Made by a program: the position numbers and the translations under genes. Under the pieces are notes generated by a model that searched no databases, was not told the origin of the DNA, and was given only the letters and a program-made list of their open reading frames with translations. From an uncultured Flavobacterium sp. (lineage in GTDB: Bacteria > Bacteroidota > Bacteroidia > Flavobacteriales > Flavobacteriaceae): a stretch of 64,000 nt of DNA. The stretch covers positions 16,860 to 80,859 of the forward strand of contig CANROJ010000005.1 of assembly GCA_947632215.1 (NCBI GenBank), read 5' to 3'. Each line of letters opens with the position of its first letter. Within the stretch, counting starts at the first letter, position 1. Of the stretch, positions 1 to 9,828 are shown piece by piece.

Positions 1-2
1 GT

Positions 3-83
3 AAAAGAAAAGCCTCGACGGATATTAAAACATCTTTAAACCAAACACTTAGAGAATTTAATGTTGCCGTATAAACAACAACA
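3..83 (+). CDS. possible C-terminal end of an upstream gene (…KRKASTDIKTSLNQTLREFNVAV*), truncated by window edge
   Basis: Frame open from window start to TAA at 81-83, followed by an intrinsic terminator at ~173-216; product not recognised. Confidence 0.35.
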
Positions 84-173
84 ATACACATCTATAGAGA
101 AAAATAGTTCTAGATAATTCTAAAATCTAGCTCGGGGGTAAATTTAACCTACCTACTCTTACTTTCAAAGCCT

Positions 174-216
174 TAACCCTGTTTGTCTACACCCGGCAAA
201 CAGGGTTATTATTTTT
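174..216 (+). terminator. intrinsic terminator of the upstream gene
   Basis: AACCCTGTTTG…CAAACAGGGTT stem followed by ATTATTTTTT. Confidence 0.75.
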
Positions 217-333
217 TGGAGTTTTTAAGTCTATATTAAATTATAAAACACGAGCTAATACACCCAAGTGTTAAAGCTCTAAAGACTTGTATTTCGAGGG
301 TAAGAATAGTTTTTTTATTGACTTTTTTTTAAC

Positions 334-341
334 TATTTTTG
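334..341 (+). promoter_or_regulatory. putative Bacteroidota -7 promoter element of purL
   Basis: TATTTTTG matches TAnnTTTG, 35 nt upstream of the purL ATG. Confidence 0.5.
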
Positions 342-375
342 CAGCTTACAACAACAACTTAATATACACAACACA

Positions 376-3300
376 ATGATTCATTTCTTCGAAAACCCTT
401 CGAGAAAGTTCTATGCTGTAGAAGCTCAGAACGATTTATCTAAGGAAGATATCCAAAAGTTAAACTGGTTATTTGGTAATGCACACTACTTAAATCAAAC
501 CAGTATTGAAAAAGCTTTGGTAGGTCCACGTGCCAGTATGGTAACACCATGGAGTACCAACGCGGTAGAGATTACTCAAAACATGGATATTCAAGGCATT
601 ATCCGCATTGAGGAATTTCAAAGCCTAGAGGACACAGAAGATTTCGATCCAATGTTATCTCAAAAATTCCCTAGTTTAGATCAAAATATCTTTCACATTG
701 ATATTGCTCCAGAAAAAATTGCCTATATCGATGATATAGCAGCCTATAACCAGCAAGAAGGACTGGCTTTAAACCAAGAAGAAGTTGAATACTTAAACAA
801 TCTGTGTAAAAAACTAGGACGTAAATTAACCGACTCAGAAGTCTTTGGTTTCTCCCAAGTAAATTCAGAGCACTGTCGCCATAAAATATTTGGTGGTACC
901 TTTATTATCGATGGACAGGAAAAACCAAGTTCTCTATTTAATTTAATTAAAGAAACTTCTAAGCAGAATCCCAACGATATAGTATCGGCCTACAAAGACA
1001 ACGTAGCCTTTATCAAAGGTCCAAAAGTAACTCAATTTGCACCTGCATCACCAGACAAACCAGATTTTTATAAAGAAACAGAATTTGACTCGGTTATTTC
1101 ATTGAAAGCCGAAACACATAACTTCCCTACAACTGTAGAGCCTTTTAACGGTGCTGCAACTGGAAGTGGTGGAGAAATCCGCGACCGTTTAGCAGGTGGA
1201 CAAGGTTCTTTACCTCTAGCTGGAACAGCAGTTTATATGACTGCTTACTCTAGATTGCTTAAAGATCGTCCATGGGAACAAAAACTACAACAAAGAGACT
1301 GGTTATACCAAAGTCCTATTGATATTTTAATTAAAGCCTCTAATGGAGCTTCTGATTTTGGTAACAAATTCGGTCAGCCCTTAATTGCAGGTTCCGTACT
1401 TACTTTTGAACACCAGGAACAAGATCAAATTCTTGGATATGACAAAGTAATTATGCAAGCTGGAGGAGTTGGTTATGGTAAAAAAGACCAAGCTATTAAA
1501 CACACACCTCAGCAAGGGGATCAAATCGTTATCCTTGGTGGGGAAAACTACCGCATTGGTATGGGAGGTGCAGCAGTATCTTCAGCCAATACAGGAGCTT
1601 TTGGTTCAGGAATTGAATTAAACGCTATTCAACGTAGTAATCCAGAGATGCAAAAAAGAGCTGCCAATGCTATTCGTGGTATGGTAGAATCTGAGCACAA
1701 CCCAATTGTGTCTATACACGATCACGGGGCTGGAGGACACTTAAACTGTTTATCAGAACTAGTAGAAGAAACTGGAGGTAATATCGATTTAGATAAATTG
1801 CCTATTGGAGACCCTACCCTATCTGCTAAAGAGACTATTGGTAATGAGTCACAAGAGAGAATGGGACTTGTTATTGGTAAAAAAGATATTGAAATCCTAG
1901 AGAGAGTTGCTCAAAGAGAACGCGCACCTATGTATACGGTTGGAGAAGTAACTAACGACAATCACTTTACTATTGCTTCGAAAACCACAGGGGACAAACC
2001 AATGGATTTTGCCCTTAATGATATGTTTGGAAGCTCTCCTAAGACAATTATGCAAGACTCTACCATAGAGCAAAATTTTGAAGAGTTACAATACCAAACT
2101 AAAGATATTCCATTATACTTAGATCAAGTTTTACAATTAGAGGCTGTAGCTAGTAAAGACTGGCTTACCAATAAAGTAGACCGCTGCGTTGGAGGTAGAG
2201 TAGCTAAGCAACAATGCGCTGGTCCATTGCAATTACCTTTAAATAACCTAGGAGCTATGGCTCTAGACTTTAAAGGAAAACAGGGAATAGCAACAAGTAT
2301 TGGACATGCACCAGTGGTGGCTTTAATCGATCCTGCAAAAGGAAGTAGAAATGCCATCGGTGAGGCTTTATCCAATATTGTATGGGCTCCATTAAAAGAC
2401 GGATTAAAGAGCGTTTCTTTATCTGCTAACTGGATGTGGGCTTGTAACAACCCTGGAGAAGATGCTCGTTTGTACAAAGCAGTAGAGGCTTGTTCAGAGT
2501 TCGCTATTGATTTAGGTATTAATATCCCTACAGGAAAAGACTCTTTATCGATGAAGCAAAAATATCCAAACCGCGATGTTATTGCTCCTGGTACAGTAAT
2601 TATTTCTGCAGCAGCTAATACCACAGATATTACAAAGATTGTAGAGCCTGTTTTAAATAAAAATGCTGGTTCTATCTATTATATTAACCTATCGAAAGAT
2701 GAGTTACAATTAGGAGGTTCTTCTTTTGCTCAAATCTTGAACAAAATAGGTAACCAAGCTCCTACTATTAAAGATGCTGGATACTTTAAAACAGCTTTCA
2801 ATACAGTGCAGGAGTTAGTTCAAAAAGATTTAGTAGCTGCAGGTCACGATATAGGAAGTGGTGGTTTAATTACTACTTTATTAGAAATGAGTTTTGCAGA
2901 TACCAATCTAGGTGCTAATTATAACTTAAGTGTTCTTGGACAAAAAGACACCGTAAAGACTTTATTTAACGAGAATATCGCTTTAGTTATTCAAGCAGTA
3001 GAAGATAAAGCTTTTGAAGAAATACTAAAGGCTAATAATATAGAAATCCTTAAAATTGGACAAGTAACCGATAAGGAACAGGTCAGCATTGTTAATTTTG
3101 ATGATAGTTTTAATTTCGATGTACCTCAAAGTAGAGATACTTGGTTTAAAACATCTTACTTATTAGATCAAAAACAAAGTAAAAATAATACGGCAACTCA
3201 GCGCTATAACAATTACAAAAACCAAAGATTAAACTTTGAGTTCCCAGCAGATTTCGATGGAAAAATGCCAGTAATTGACCCTAGTAAACCTCGTCCAAAA

Positions 3301-4047
3301 GCAGCTATTATCCGTGAGAAAGGAAGTAACTCAGAGAGAGAAGTTGCCAATGCGATGTACCAGGCAGGTTTTGATGTAAAAGACGTTCACATGACAGACT
3401 TAATAAGCGGTCGTGAAACTTTAGAAGACATCCAATTCATCGCAGCAGTTGGAGGATTCTCTAACTCCGATGTACTGGGTTCTGCAAAAGGATGGGCTGG
3501 TGCTTTCCTATACAATGAAAAAGCAAATACCGCCTTAAAAAACTTCTTTGCAAGAAAAGACACTCTATCGGTAGGTATTTGTAATGGTTGTCAGTTATTT
3601 ATGGAATTGGAATTAATTAATCCAGAGCATAAAGTACATGGAAAAATGTTACATAATGACTCTTTAAAACACGAGAGTAACTTCACTTCTGTAACAATTC
3701 AGCCAAATAATTCTGTTATGCTTTCTTCTTTACAAGGAAGTACATTAGGAGTTTGGATTTCTCATGGTGAGGGTAAATTCAACCTTCCTGAAAATCAAGA
3801 ATCTTACAATATTGTAGCTAAATATGCTTACCAAGACTATCCGGCAAACCCAAATGGTTCAGATTACAACACAGCAATGATGTGTGATACAACAGGTCGT
3901 CACTTAGTAATGATGCCACATATTGAACGTTCTTTATTCCAATGGCATTGGGCAAACTACCCACAAGGTAGAAAAGACCAAGTTTCTCCATGGATGCAAG
4001 CATTTGTTAATGCAAAGAACTGGATCGAACAAAATAATGCTAAATAA
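376..4047 (+). CDS. purL: phosphoribosylformylglycinamidine synthase (large single-chain form with C-terminal glutamine amidotransferase domain)
   Basis: 1223 aa; motifs FGFSQVNSEHCRH, SLKAETHNFPTTVEPFNGAATGSGGEIRDR, GICNGCQLF GATase motif. Confidence 0.97.
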   Translation: MIHFFENPSRKFYAVEAQNDLSKEDIQKLNWLFGNAHYLNQTSIEKALVGPRASMVTPWSTNAVEITQNMDIQGIIRIEEFQSLEDTEDFDPMLSQKFPSLDQNIFHIDIAPEKIAYIDDIAAYNQQEGLALNQEEVEYLNNLCKKLGRKLTDSEVFGFSQVNSEHCRHKIFGGTFIIDGQEKPSSLFNLIKETSKQNPNDIVSAYKDNVAFIKGPKVTQFAPASPDKPDFYKETEFDSVISLKAETHNFPTTVEPFNGAATGSGGEIRDRLAGGQGSLPLAGTAVYMTAYSRLLKDRPWEQKLQQRDWLYQSPIDILIKASNGASDFGNKFGQPLIAGSVLTFEHQEQDQILGYDKVIMQAGGVGYGKKDQAIKHTPQQGDQIVILGGENYRIGMGGAAVSSANTGAFGSGIELNAIQRSNPEMQKRAANAIRGMVESEHNPIVSIHDHGAGGHLNCLSELVEETGGNIDLDKLPIGDPTLSAKETIGNESQERMGLVIGKKDIEILERVAQRERAPMYTVGEVTNDNHFTIASKTTGDKPMDFALNDMFGSSPKTIMQDSTIEQNFEELQYQTKDIPLYLDQVLQLEAVASKDWLTNKVDRCVGGRVAKQQCAGPLQLPLNNLGAMALDFKGKQGIATSIGHAPVVALIDPAKGSRNAIGEALSNIVWAPLKDGLKSVSLSANWMWACNNPGEDARLYKAVEACSEFAIDLGINIPTGKDSLSMKQKYPNRDVIAPGTVIISAAANTTDITKIVEPVLNKNAGSIYYINLSKDELQLGGSSFAQILNKIGNQAPTIKDAGYFKTAFNTVQELVQKDLVAAGHDIGSGGLITTLLEMSFADTNLGANYNLSVLGQKDTVKTLFNENIALVIQAVEDKAFEEILKANNIEILKIGQVTDKEQVSIVNFDDSFNFDVPQSRDTWFKTSYLLDQKQSKNNTATQRYNNYKNQRLNFEFPADFDGKMPVIDPSKPRPKAAIIREKGSNSEREVANAMYQAGFDVKDVHMTDLISGRETLEDIQFIAAVGGFSNSDVLGSAKGWAGAFLYNEKANTALKNFFARKDTLSVGICNGCQLFMELELINPEHKVHGKMLHNDSLKHESNFTSVTIQPNNSVMLSSLQGSTLGVWISHGEGKFNLPENQESYNIVAKYAYQDYPANPNGSDYNTAMMCDTTGRHLVMMPHIERSLFQWHWANYPQGRKDQVSPWMQAFVNAKNWIEQNNAK

Positions 4048-4078
4048 CGTATTTAGCACAAAACAATACACAAAAAAA

Positions 4079-4112
4079 GGCTATCTCATTACAAAAATGA
4101 GGTAGCCTTTTT
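4079..4112 (+). terminator. purL terminator
   Basis: GGCTATCTCATT acaaa AATGAGGTAGCC followed by TTTTT. Confidence 0.85.
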
Positions 4113-4203
4113 CAATATATGTATTCTCTTTTTTGAGCTTTTACATTTAGCTCATAAAAATTTGATAAAATACTGCAAAGAATTTCTCTCTAATATTTGG
4201 GCT

Positions 4204-4371
4204 CTACACAAACCTTAATAGTATATCGATATAGATTGCTTTTGGCATACCCCAAACAACATCATCTTTACTAATTTTAGCATAAGGACACAAGTTAGCC
4301 CCTCAAAGAGTATAACTCCCAACAAACAACAGGTCATATTCCAATAGGTTGTAAACTGGAAGATTAGTGGA
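4204..4371 (-). pseudogene. decayed coding fragment, unidentified
   Basis: Minus-strand reading STNLPVYNLLEYDLLFVGSYTL*GANLCPYAKISKDDVVWGMPKAIYIDILLRFV* with one internal TGA. Confidence 0.3.
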
Positions 4372-4530
4372 TTAACTCAAGCTCCTTGCGATCAAGCTCA
4401 AAATTTGAAAACTTCCACATTTAGTTATTGAGTGATTAAATATCAAAGCAAAATATCAATTTTCATCGTGAGAGTGCATTTATTACTATCATAAAATATA
4501 CTAGCCTGTCTTTGATAGGAAGGCTATATT

Positions 4531-4887
4531 TTAATAGGCTTGAATTAAAACTTCTGAAGGAATATGCAATTTTTTGGATAAGGTTCGGATCATATCTAAA
4601 GATAGTTTTCGCTTTCTATTTAAAATTTCACTTGCTCTACTTTTTAATCCAATCATTTCTGCTAAATCATTTTGTGTATAGCCCATTTGCTCCATTCTAA
4701 ATTTAATCGCCTCAATTGGATCTGGTAAGTCCACAGGATAATGTTCTTTTTCATATTTTTCAATCAACATCCCCAAAATCTCCAATTCATCACTATCTTT
4801 GGTTCCAGGAAGCGCATCAAAAATTAACTCTAGTCTTTCTAAAGCTACTTCGTAATCTTGTTCTGATTTGATAGGTTTCAATTTCAT
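4531..4887 (-). CDS. higA: HigA-like antitoxin, XRE-type helix-turn-helix
   Basis: 118 aa; C-terminal HTH MGYTQNDLAEMIGLKSRASEILNRKRKLSLDMIRTLSKKLHIP; directly downstream of a HigB-like toxin. Confidence 0.85.
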   Translation of the reverse strand: MKLKPIKSEQDYEVALERLELIFDALPGTKDSDELEILGMLIEKYEKEHYPVDLPDPIEAIKFRMEQMGYTQNDLAEMIGLKSRASEILNRKRKLSLDMIRTLSKKLHIPSEVLIQAY

Positions 4888-4890
4888 AAT

Positions 4891-5184
4891 CTAAATGTTA
4901 TTAGCATTAATTTTATCATATTCTGCGTGAGTACCTATAAAGCGAATCCACATCATTTGATGCTCAAAGTTTACTTTGACAATTAATCGGTAATGATTCC
5001 CTTTAATATTAAAACATATTCTATTATCCTCTAATATACTTGCACTTGGATATTCTGACTTTATTTCATTACTATTTTTCCAAGTTGCTTTTTGTGCTTC
5101 TTGATACCAAGCCTTTAATTGCTGCTCACTATCTGCATGTTTTGTCCAAAAAACACGCAATGTTTTGATTGCTATTACTCTCAA
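4891..5184 (-). CDS. higB: HigB-family mRNA interferase toxin (TTG start at 5184 preferred; ORF track uses TTG at 5202)
   Basis: Motifs IKTLRVFWTKHADSEQQLKAWY, RICFNIKGNHYRLIVKV, IRFIGTHAEYDKI typical of HigB toxins. Confidence 0.9.
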   Translation of the reverse strand: MRVIAIKTLRVFWTKHADSEQQLKAWYQEAQKATWKNSNEIKSEYPSASILEDNRICFNIKGNHYRLIVKVNFEHQMMWIRFIGTHAEYDKINANNI

Positions 5185-5487
5185 TTTAAATAGTTTATAC
5201 AAAGTTATAAAATATTTCCCAATACGGGAACTTTTTTTAATATTTTATTGAATCTCTTCCTAAGATATGTCCATACCCGCAGAGTAAAAAACAAACTTTA
5301 GCTCAGAGACTTCCTTGATTTGTGCCCATCCTAGTGAGTGAATCTTGCGGGCTTGAGAAATTATTTGAAGTAGATTATAAAAAATAAGCCAAACAAGAGT
5401 GGCATACAACTATTAAAGTACTCTACCACTATTTTCTGACAAGGGTAGTACTACTTATAATTTTAAGATTGCCTTGTGACTTAGCTC

Positions 5488-5830
5488 TCTATTAGACCTA
5501 CTGATATTATAATCTTTTGACAAGGCCATCCATTTAGCAAGTGCAAAGCTAAAAGTTCTTTAATCACTCTTTCTGAGTCCCCTTGTAAAACTTCTTGAGT
5601 AGTTTAGTCAAAGCATCTAAATTAATACTTAGTTGGCTGTTATTTACACTCTGATGTGGCTGATAAACTAAAGCCCCCATACCATTTACTCCAACATAAG
5701 CTAAGCGATCAAGTAAAGATCTATCTGAGTAAGAAACACCTTGAAAACCAAGGAAACTATCAAAAAGAAACCTTCCTCATCCCTCAGATAAACTATCATT
5801 AAAAACTTCAGCTAGAAGCTCAAAAAAGAT
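5488..5830 (-). pseudogene. HipA-like Ser/Thr kinase relic (internal stop and frameshift)
   Basis: Hand translation on minus strand: FFELLAEVFNDSLSEG*GRFLFDSFLGFQGVSYSDRSLLDRLAYVGVNGMGALVYQPHQSVNNSQLSINLDALTKLLKKFYKG / frameshift / GDSERVIKELLALHLLNGWPCQKIIISVGLIES*; HipA family shows DSLPDGWGR…LDRLAYVGxxGMGAL. Confidence 0.75.
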
Positions 5831-6260
5831 TTTTATCTAGCTCAATCACACCACACTGAAAATATTTTAAGAAATGATTCTAAAGAAATCACACCTTTTT
5901 ACTCAAGGTTGATAGCCCAACACCAGATCTTTGCCACAGACCTCTTGAGTAAGCTGTATTTTCAATATTGGATTGCCAATGCTCTGGGCGATTTTGTTTT
6001 CTGCCTTTGATAAGGATATAAATACCATCATAGTGGTATTTAAGGCTTAATAATCAATATAACTACTACCATAGTAGTAGTACAACTATACTAAAAACAA
6101 TGTAATAAACTATGTCTGTTAGACTATAATATAACAGAATAATAACCAGTAACACAGCGAGTTAACAATAAGGACTAAAATGGCGCTAAAAATCTACAAG
6201 TTTTCCATAGTTTGAATGTCCCCTGATCTAGGCAAGCTGAGCTTTTGGACTCGGATGCTT

Positions 6261-7184
6261 TTAATTTAAATGCACTTCTAAAAAACTCAATACTTTATCG
6301 TGAAACAAATCAAAATCCCTTAAAGGTCCGCTCATCCCACCGTGCTGTGCATCCTGGACTACCCACATTTGTTTTTGCTCAGGCAATAAAGAGTATATCT
6401 TCTGACTCATCCAAACAGGCGTACGATCGTCCTTTTCTCCAACAATTAAAAAGGTAGATTTATTAAATTTTGGTGCTAAATATATTGGTTGAAGCTCACT
6501 AGGATAGTCTTTAGGTACTATAAGATTGCTTTTATCTTTATCAAGAACTTTGATAAGTCCCTGGACAGCATCTGAAAATGAGCTCATCAGACCAATAGCT
6601 ACAAAAGCTTTAATATTTTCATATTTACTGGCCGCCGCCATAGAAAGGTATGCCCCGGTTGACCAGCCGTATAGGGCTAAATTATTCTTATCTACCTCAT
6701 CTTGCTGTAACACTTGTTTTATCACAGCATCGTAATCAAGTAAGAGCTCCGAATAAACTAAATAATTGGTATCCATTTCCCATTGGCTACTCTGGCCAAA
6801 GCCGCGCCAGTCGAAGGTCACAACATTATAACCTTTACTTGTGAAAAATTGTGCGTGAGACAGCTGCTGATAGGACATATTCCCAGCATCGCCATTGGCA
6901 ATGATTATAGTGGGACGTGGTGTCTTATCAAGGGTTTTGTAAGGCTGTTTTACGGGATTTTCCCACATATCACTCCTTTGCTCTTCTGAGGCAGCATCTT
7001 GAGCGGGAAACAACCATGTTTTAATCTTCAGACCATCAGATGTAGTTACATCTAGGTCTTTGTAAATCAATGAGAGTTTTTCAGGATAAAACCTATATAC
7101 TCTATCTGGTTTAATAGCAAAACTGGTTATACTTATCAATAAAGTTAACACACAAAAAGACACTGTTTTAACTCTTTGCTTCAT
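6261..7184 (-). CDS. alpha/beta hydrolase with N-terminal signal peptide
   Basis: GYNVVTFDWRGFGQS, nucleophile elbow ALYGWSTGAYL, C-terminal DAQHGG; start set at MKQRVKTVSF (ORF track 7250). Confidence 0.8.
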   Translation of the reverse strand: MKQRVKTVSFCVLTLLISITSFAIKPDRVYRFYPEKLSLIYKDLDVTTSDGLKIKTWLFPAQDAASEEQRSDMWENPVKQPYKTLDKTPRPTIIIANGDAGNMSYQQLSHAQFFTSKGYNVVTFDWRGFGQSSQWEMDTNYLVYSELLLDYDAVIKQVLQQDEVDKNNLALYGWSTGAYLSMAAASKYENIKAFVAIGLMSSFSDAVQGLIKVLDKDKSNLIVPKDYPSELQPIYLAPKFNKSTFLIVGEKDDRTPVWMSQKIYSLLPEQKQMWVVQDAQHGGMSGPLRDFDLFHDKVLSFLEVHLN

Positions 7185-7509
7185 CTTACAAATTATTATG
7201 TTTTTAACTAACACTAGAGCCCATAATGGATCCCCCTTTAATAGACCCATATATTATTTTAAAGAGAGCTAATTCACTTGTTTGTATACTTACAAAGCAC
7301 AAGTTAGTGAATTAAGAAAAACATTCAACAGTCCTCTGGCTTGAAAAACTAGAATGGCCTTAAAAAACCTCTATCCTACTTTTGTGATTTACTATCTAGA
7401 TAATTTTAAGACAATAAAAAACAGTTTTATAGTTGCCAAAATCGCTAAGACAAGCCTCTACCGAGTATTGTCTTATATATGGCTGTTTTGTAAAAAAGGT
7501 TATAATAAG

Positions 7510-7549
7510 CGAAAAAAAGGGGGCTGCCTTTAGTAAGACAACCCCCTTG
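7510..7549 (-). terminator. intrinsic terminator downstream of his operon
   Basis: Minus strand AAGGGGGTTGtcttactaaaggCAGCCCCCTTTTTTT. Confidence 0.75.
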
Positions 7550-7652
7550 GTAAACAATATCTTTTAAAAGTTAAATGCAACAATATTTTCAAAACCCACA
7601 AAAAAAGATTACACTTTAATTAAATCAAATAGCTAAAAAAGTATCCTATAGT

Positions 7653-7707
7653 TTTATAATAAGGAATTTAAATTACAAAAGTATTCTTTTAAACTCCTTA
7701 TTATAAA
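7653..7707 (-). repeat. 20-bp inverted repeat / stem-loop just after hisIE stop
   Basis: TTTATAATAAGGAATTTAAA … TTTAAACTCCTTATTATAAA, 19/20 complementary, 15-nt loop. Confidence 0.8.
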
Positions 7708-7716
7708 TAAAATAAC

Positions 7717-8373
7717 TTACTCTTGAGATTCTTTTTCTAAGTGTCTTTGTTTTAATATCTGTTCTACCTGAGTTAAAGAATACCCTTTTACCTTAATTAG
7801 TAATAAATAGTGATAAAGTAAATCTGCAGCTTCATTTAAAAACAATTCCTTACTATCGCTCATTGCTTCTATAACCAGCTCTACAGCCTCCTCTCCTACT
7901 TTTTGAGCTACCTTAGCTATCCCTTTACTTTGCAAAGCATAGGTATAAGAACCGGGCTGTTTTTGCTCTAGTTTAAGAGCTATAATTTGTTCTAATTCTT
8001 GGGTAAAACCACTAGAGCGATCTAAATTATTTGGAGCGGAAGTAGAGTTATCTAAGCTTATTTCTTGGGTAAAACAGCTCTTAGTTCCCTTATGGCATAC
8101 TGCCTTTGGAGCCTTTACCAAAATTAGCAAAGTATCCCCATCACAGTCTAAACTCATTTGGACAATATCTAAAAAATTGCCTGAAGTTTCTCCCTTAGTC
8201 CATAAACTCTTCTTACTTCTACTATAAAAGGTAACTCTACCTTGAGCTACACTTTTCAGGTAGGCTTGCTGATTCATATAACCAAGCATTAAGACTTGTC
8301 TTGTGTCACTACACTGAATAATGGCTGGAATTAATCCATTTCCCTTATCAAAATCTATCTTGTCTAACATCAC
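7717..8373 (-). CDS. hisIE: bifunctional phosphoribosyl-AMP cyclohydrolase / phosphoribosyl-ATP pyrophosphatase
   Basis: GLIPAIIQCSDTRQVLMLGYMN, SRSKKSLWTKGETSGN; C-terminal KVGEEAVELVIEA…EAADLLYHYLLLI. Confidence 0.95.
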   Translation of the reverse strand: MMLDKIDFDKGNGLIPAIIQCSDTRQVLMLGYMNQQAYLKSVAQGRVTFYSRSKKSLWTKGETSGNFLDIVQMSLDCDGDTLLILVKAPKAVCHKGTKSCFTQEISLDNSTSAPNNLDRSSGFTQELEQIIALKLEQKQPGSYTYALQSKGIAKVAQKVGEEAVELVIEAMSDSKELFLNEAADLLYHYLLLIKVKGYSLTQVEQILKQRHLEKESQE

Positions 8374-8383
8374 TTTTAGGAAT

Positions 8384-9121
8384 TTATAAATTAGCTAAGG
8401 CTTGTTTAATCTCACAAATACTGACTCTATTGTAGTGAAATACACTAGCTCCCAGTGCTGCACTAGCACCAGTGCTAGCTAATACCTTAGTAAAATCATC
8501 CACACTTCCTGCTCCTCCTGAGGCAATAACTGGTATATCCACTCCTTGAGCTACCTCACGGGTAACATCAAGAGCAAATCCGCTACACACGCCATCATTA
8601 TTCATAGAGGTAAGAAGGATTTGACCTGCTCCTAAGTCTTGCACTTCTTTAGCCCACTGCACCGCGGTATAATCTGTCTTTTGAGTACCTCCTTTGCTAA
8701 ACACCCACCAGGTTTGGTCAATTTTCTTTACATCAATGGCTACAATAACTTTGTCGGAGCCCAGCTCTTGCACTAACTCTTTTAATAAATTAGGATTTTC
8801 TAAAACACTTGATGCAACTGAAATCTTACTTGCCCCACTTTCTAATAATTTCTTAGCCTGCTCCACGGTTTTAATTCCGCCTCCAACGCTAAAAGGAATA
8901 GAAATCTCTTTACCAACTTGTTTAATTAAATCAAAGAAAGGCTCTTTATTTTCTAAAGTAGCACTTATGTCTAAAAATACTAACTCATCTGCTCCTTGGC
9001 TTTGGTACGCTTTGGCCATAACAATAGGATCACCTAAGGTTTTAATATCCACAAAATTGATTCCTTTTACTACCTGATTATTTAAAATATCCATACAGGC
9101 AACTATTTTTTTTCCTACCAT
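8384..9121 (-). CDS. hisF: imidazole glycerol phosphate synthase, cyclase subunit
   Basis: ACMDILNNQVVKGINF, PFSVGGGIKT, VIASGGAGS. Confidence 0.95.
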   Translation of the reverse strand: MVGKKIVACMDILNNQVVKGINFVDIKTLGDPIVMAKAYQSQGADELVFLDISATLENKEPFFDLIKQVGKEISIPFSVGGGIKTVEQAKKLLESGASKISVASSVLENPNLLKELVQELGSDKVIVAIDVKKIDQTWWVFSKGGTQKTDYTAVQWAKEVQDLGAGQILLTSMNNDGVCSGFALDVTREVAQGVDIPVIASGGAGSVDDFTKVLASTGASAALGASVFHYNRVSICEIKQALANL

Positions 9122-9828
9122 AAGTTCTCTAATTCTTTTAATGAGATTTTATTTTCATATATAGCCTTACCAACTATTGCTCCATAGCATCCTATTTGCT
9201 TTAACTCTTGTAAATCTTCTAAGGAGCTAATACCACCAGATGCAATTAACTTTAATTTATTTTGTTTTAATATTTGTTTATACAAGCTCACACTAGGTCC
9301 TTGTAACATACCATCTTTATCAATATCAGTAACTATAGCATATTGTACTGATTTAAGGATATACTGATTCAAGTAAGAAAGTATCTCGGTGTCACTTTGA
9401 TCTAACCAACCTCTTGTTTTAATCATAGAATCTTTAGAGTCAGCACCCAATATCACCTTATCTGATCCATACTGATTTAGCCATTTTTCAAATAAATCAG
9501 GATCTTTATAAGCTATACTACCCACACTTATTTGGCTTGCCCCACAATCAAAAGCTCTTTGGACTTGGTCTGTGCTAGAGAGTCCACCCGAGAAATCAAC
9601 CCTTAGTGAAGTTGCGTTACAGATCTTTTCTAAAGACTTATAATTAACCACCTTTGCGGATTTTGCCCCATCTAGATCTACTAGGTGTAAATGAGTTAAT
9701 CCATGATCCTGAAAAGATTTAGCTAAGTCTACTACATTGCTAGAATATATTTTTTGTGTAGAATAATCACCCTTACTAAGTCGTACCGATTTTCCCTCTA
9801 TAATATCGATGGCTGGAATTATTATCAT
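9115..9828 (-). CDS. hisA: ProFAR isomerase
   Basis: MIIIPAIDIIEGKSVRLSKGDY, LHLVDLDGAK. Confidence 0.95.
   Translation of the reverse strand: MIIIPAIDIIEGKSVRLSKGDYSTQKIYSSNVVDLAKSFQDHGLTHLHLVDLDGAKSAKVVNYKSLEKICNATSLRVDFSGGLSSTDQVQRAFDCGASQISVGSIAYKDPDLFEKWLNQYGSDKVILGADSKDSMIKTRGWLDQSDTEILSYLNQYILKSVQYAIVTDIDKDGMLQGPSVSLYKQILKQNKLKLIASGGISSLEDLQELKQIGCYGAIVGKAIYENKISLKELENLW

Noticed and set aside
2124-2624. 166-aa antisense ORF inside purL and many other antisense ORFs (e.g. 39948-40424, 36xxx, 43613-43981)
   Set aside because: Mirror ORFs of strongly coding genes with no recognisable motifs; treated as frame artefacts.
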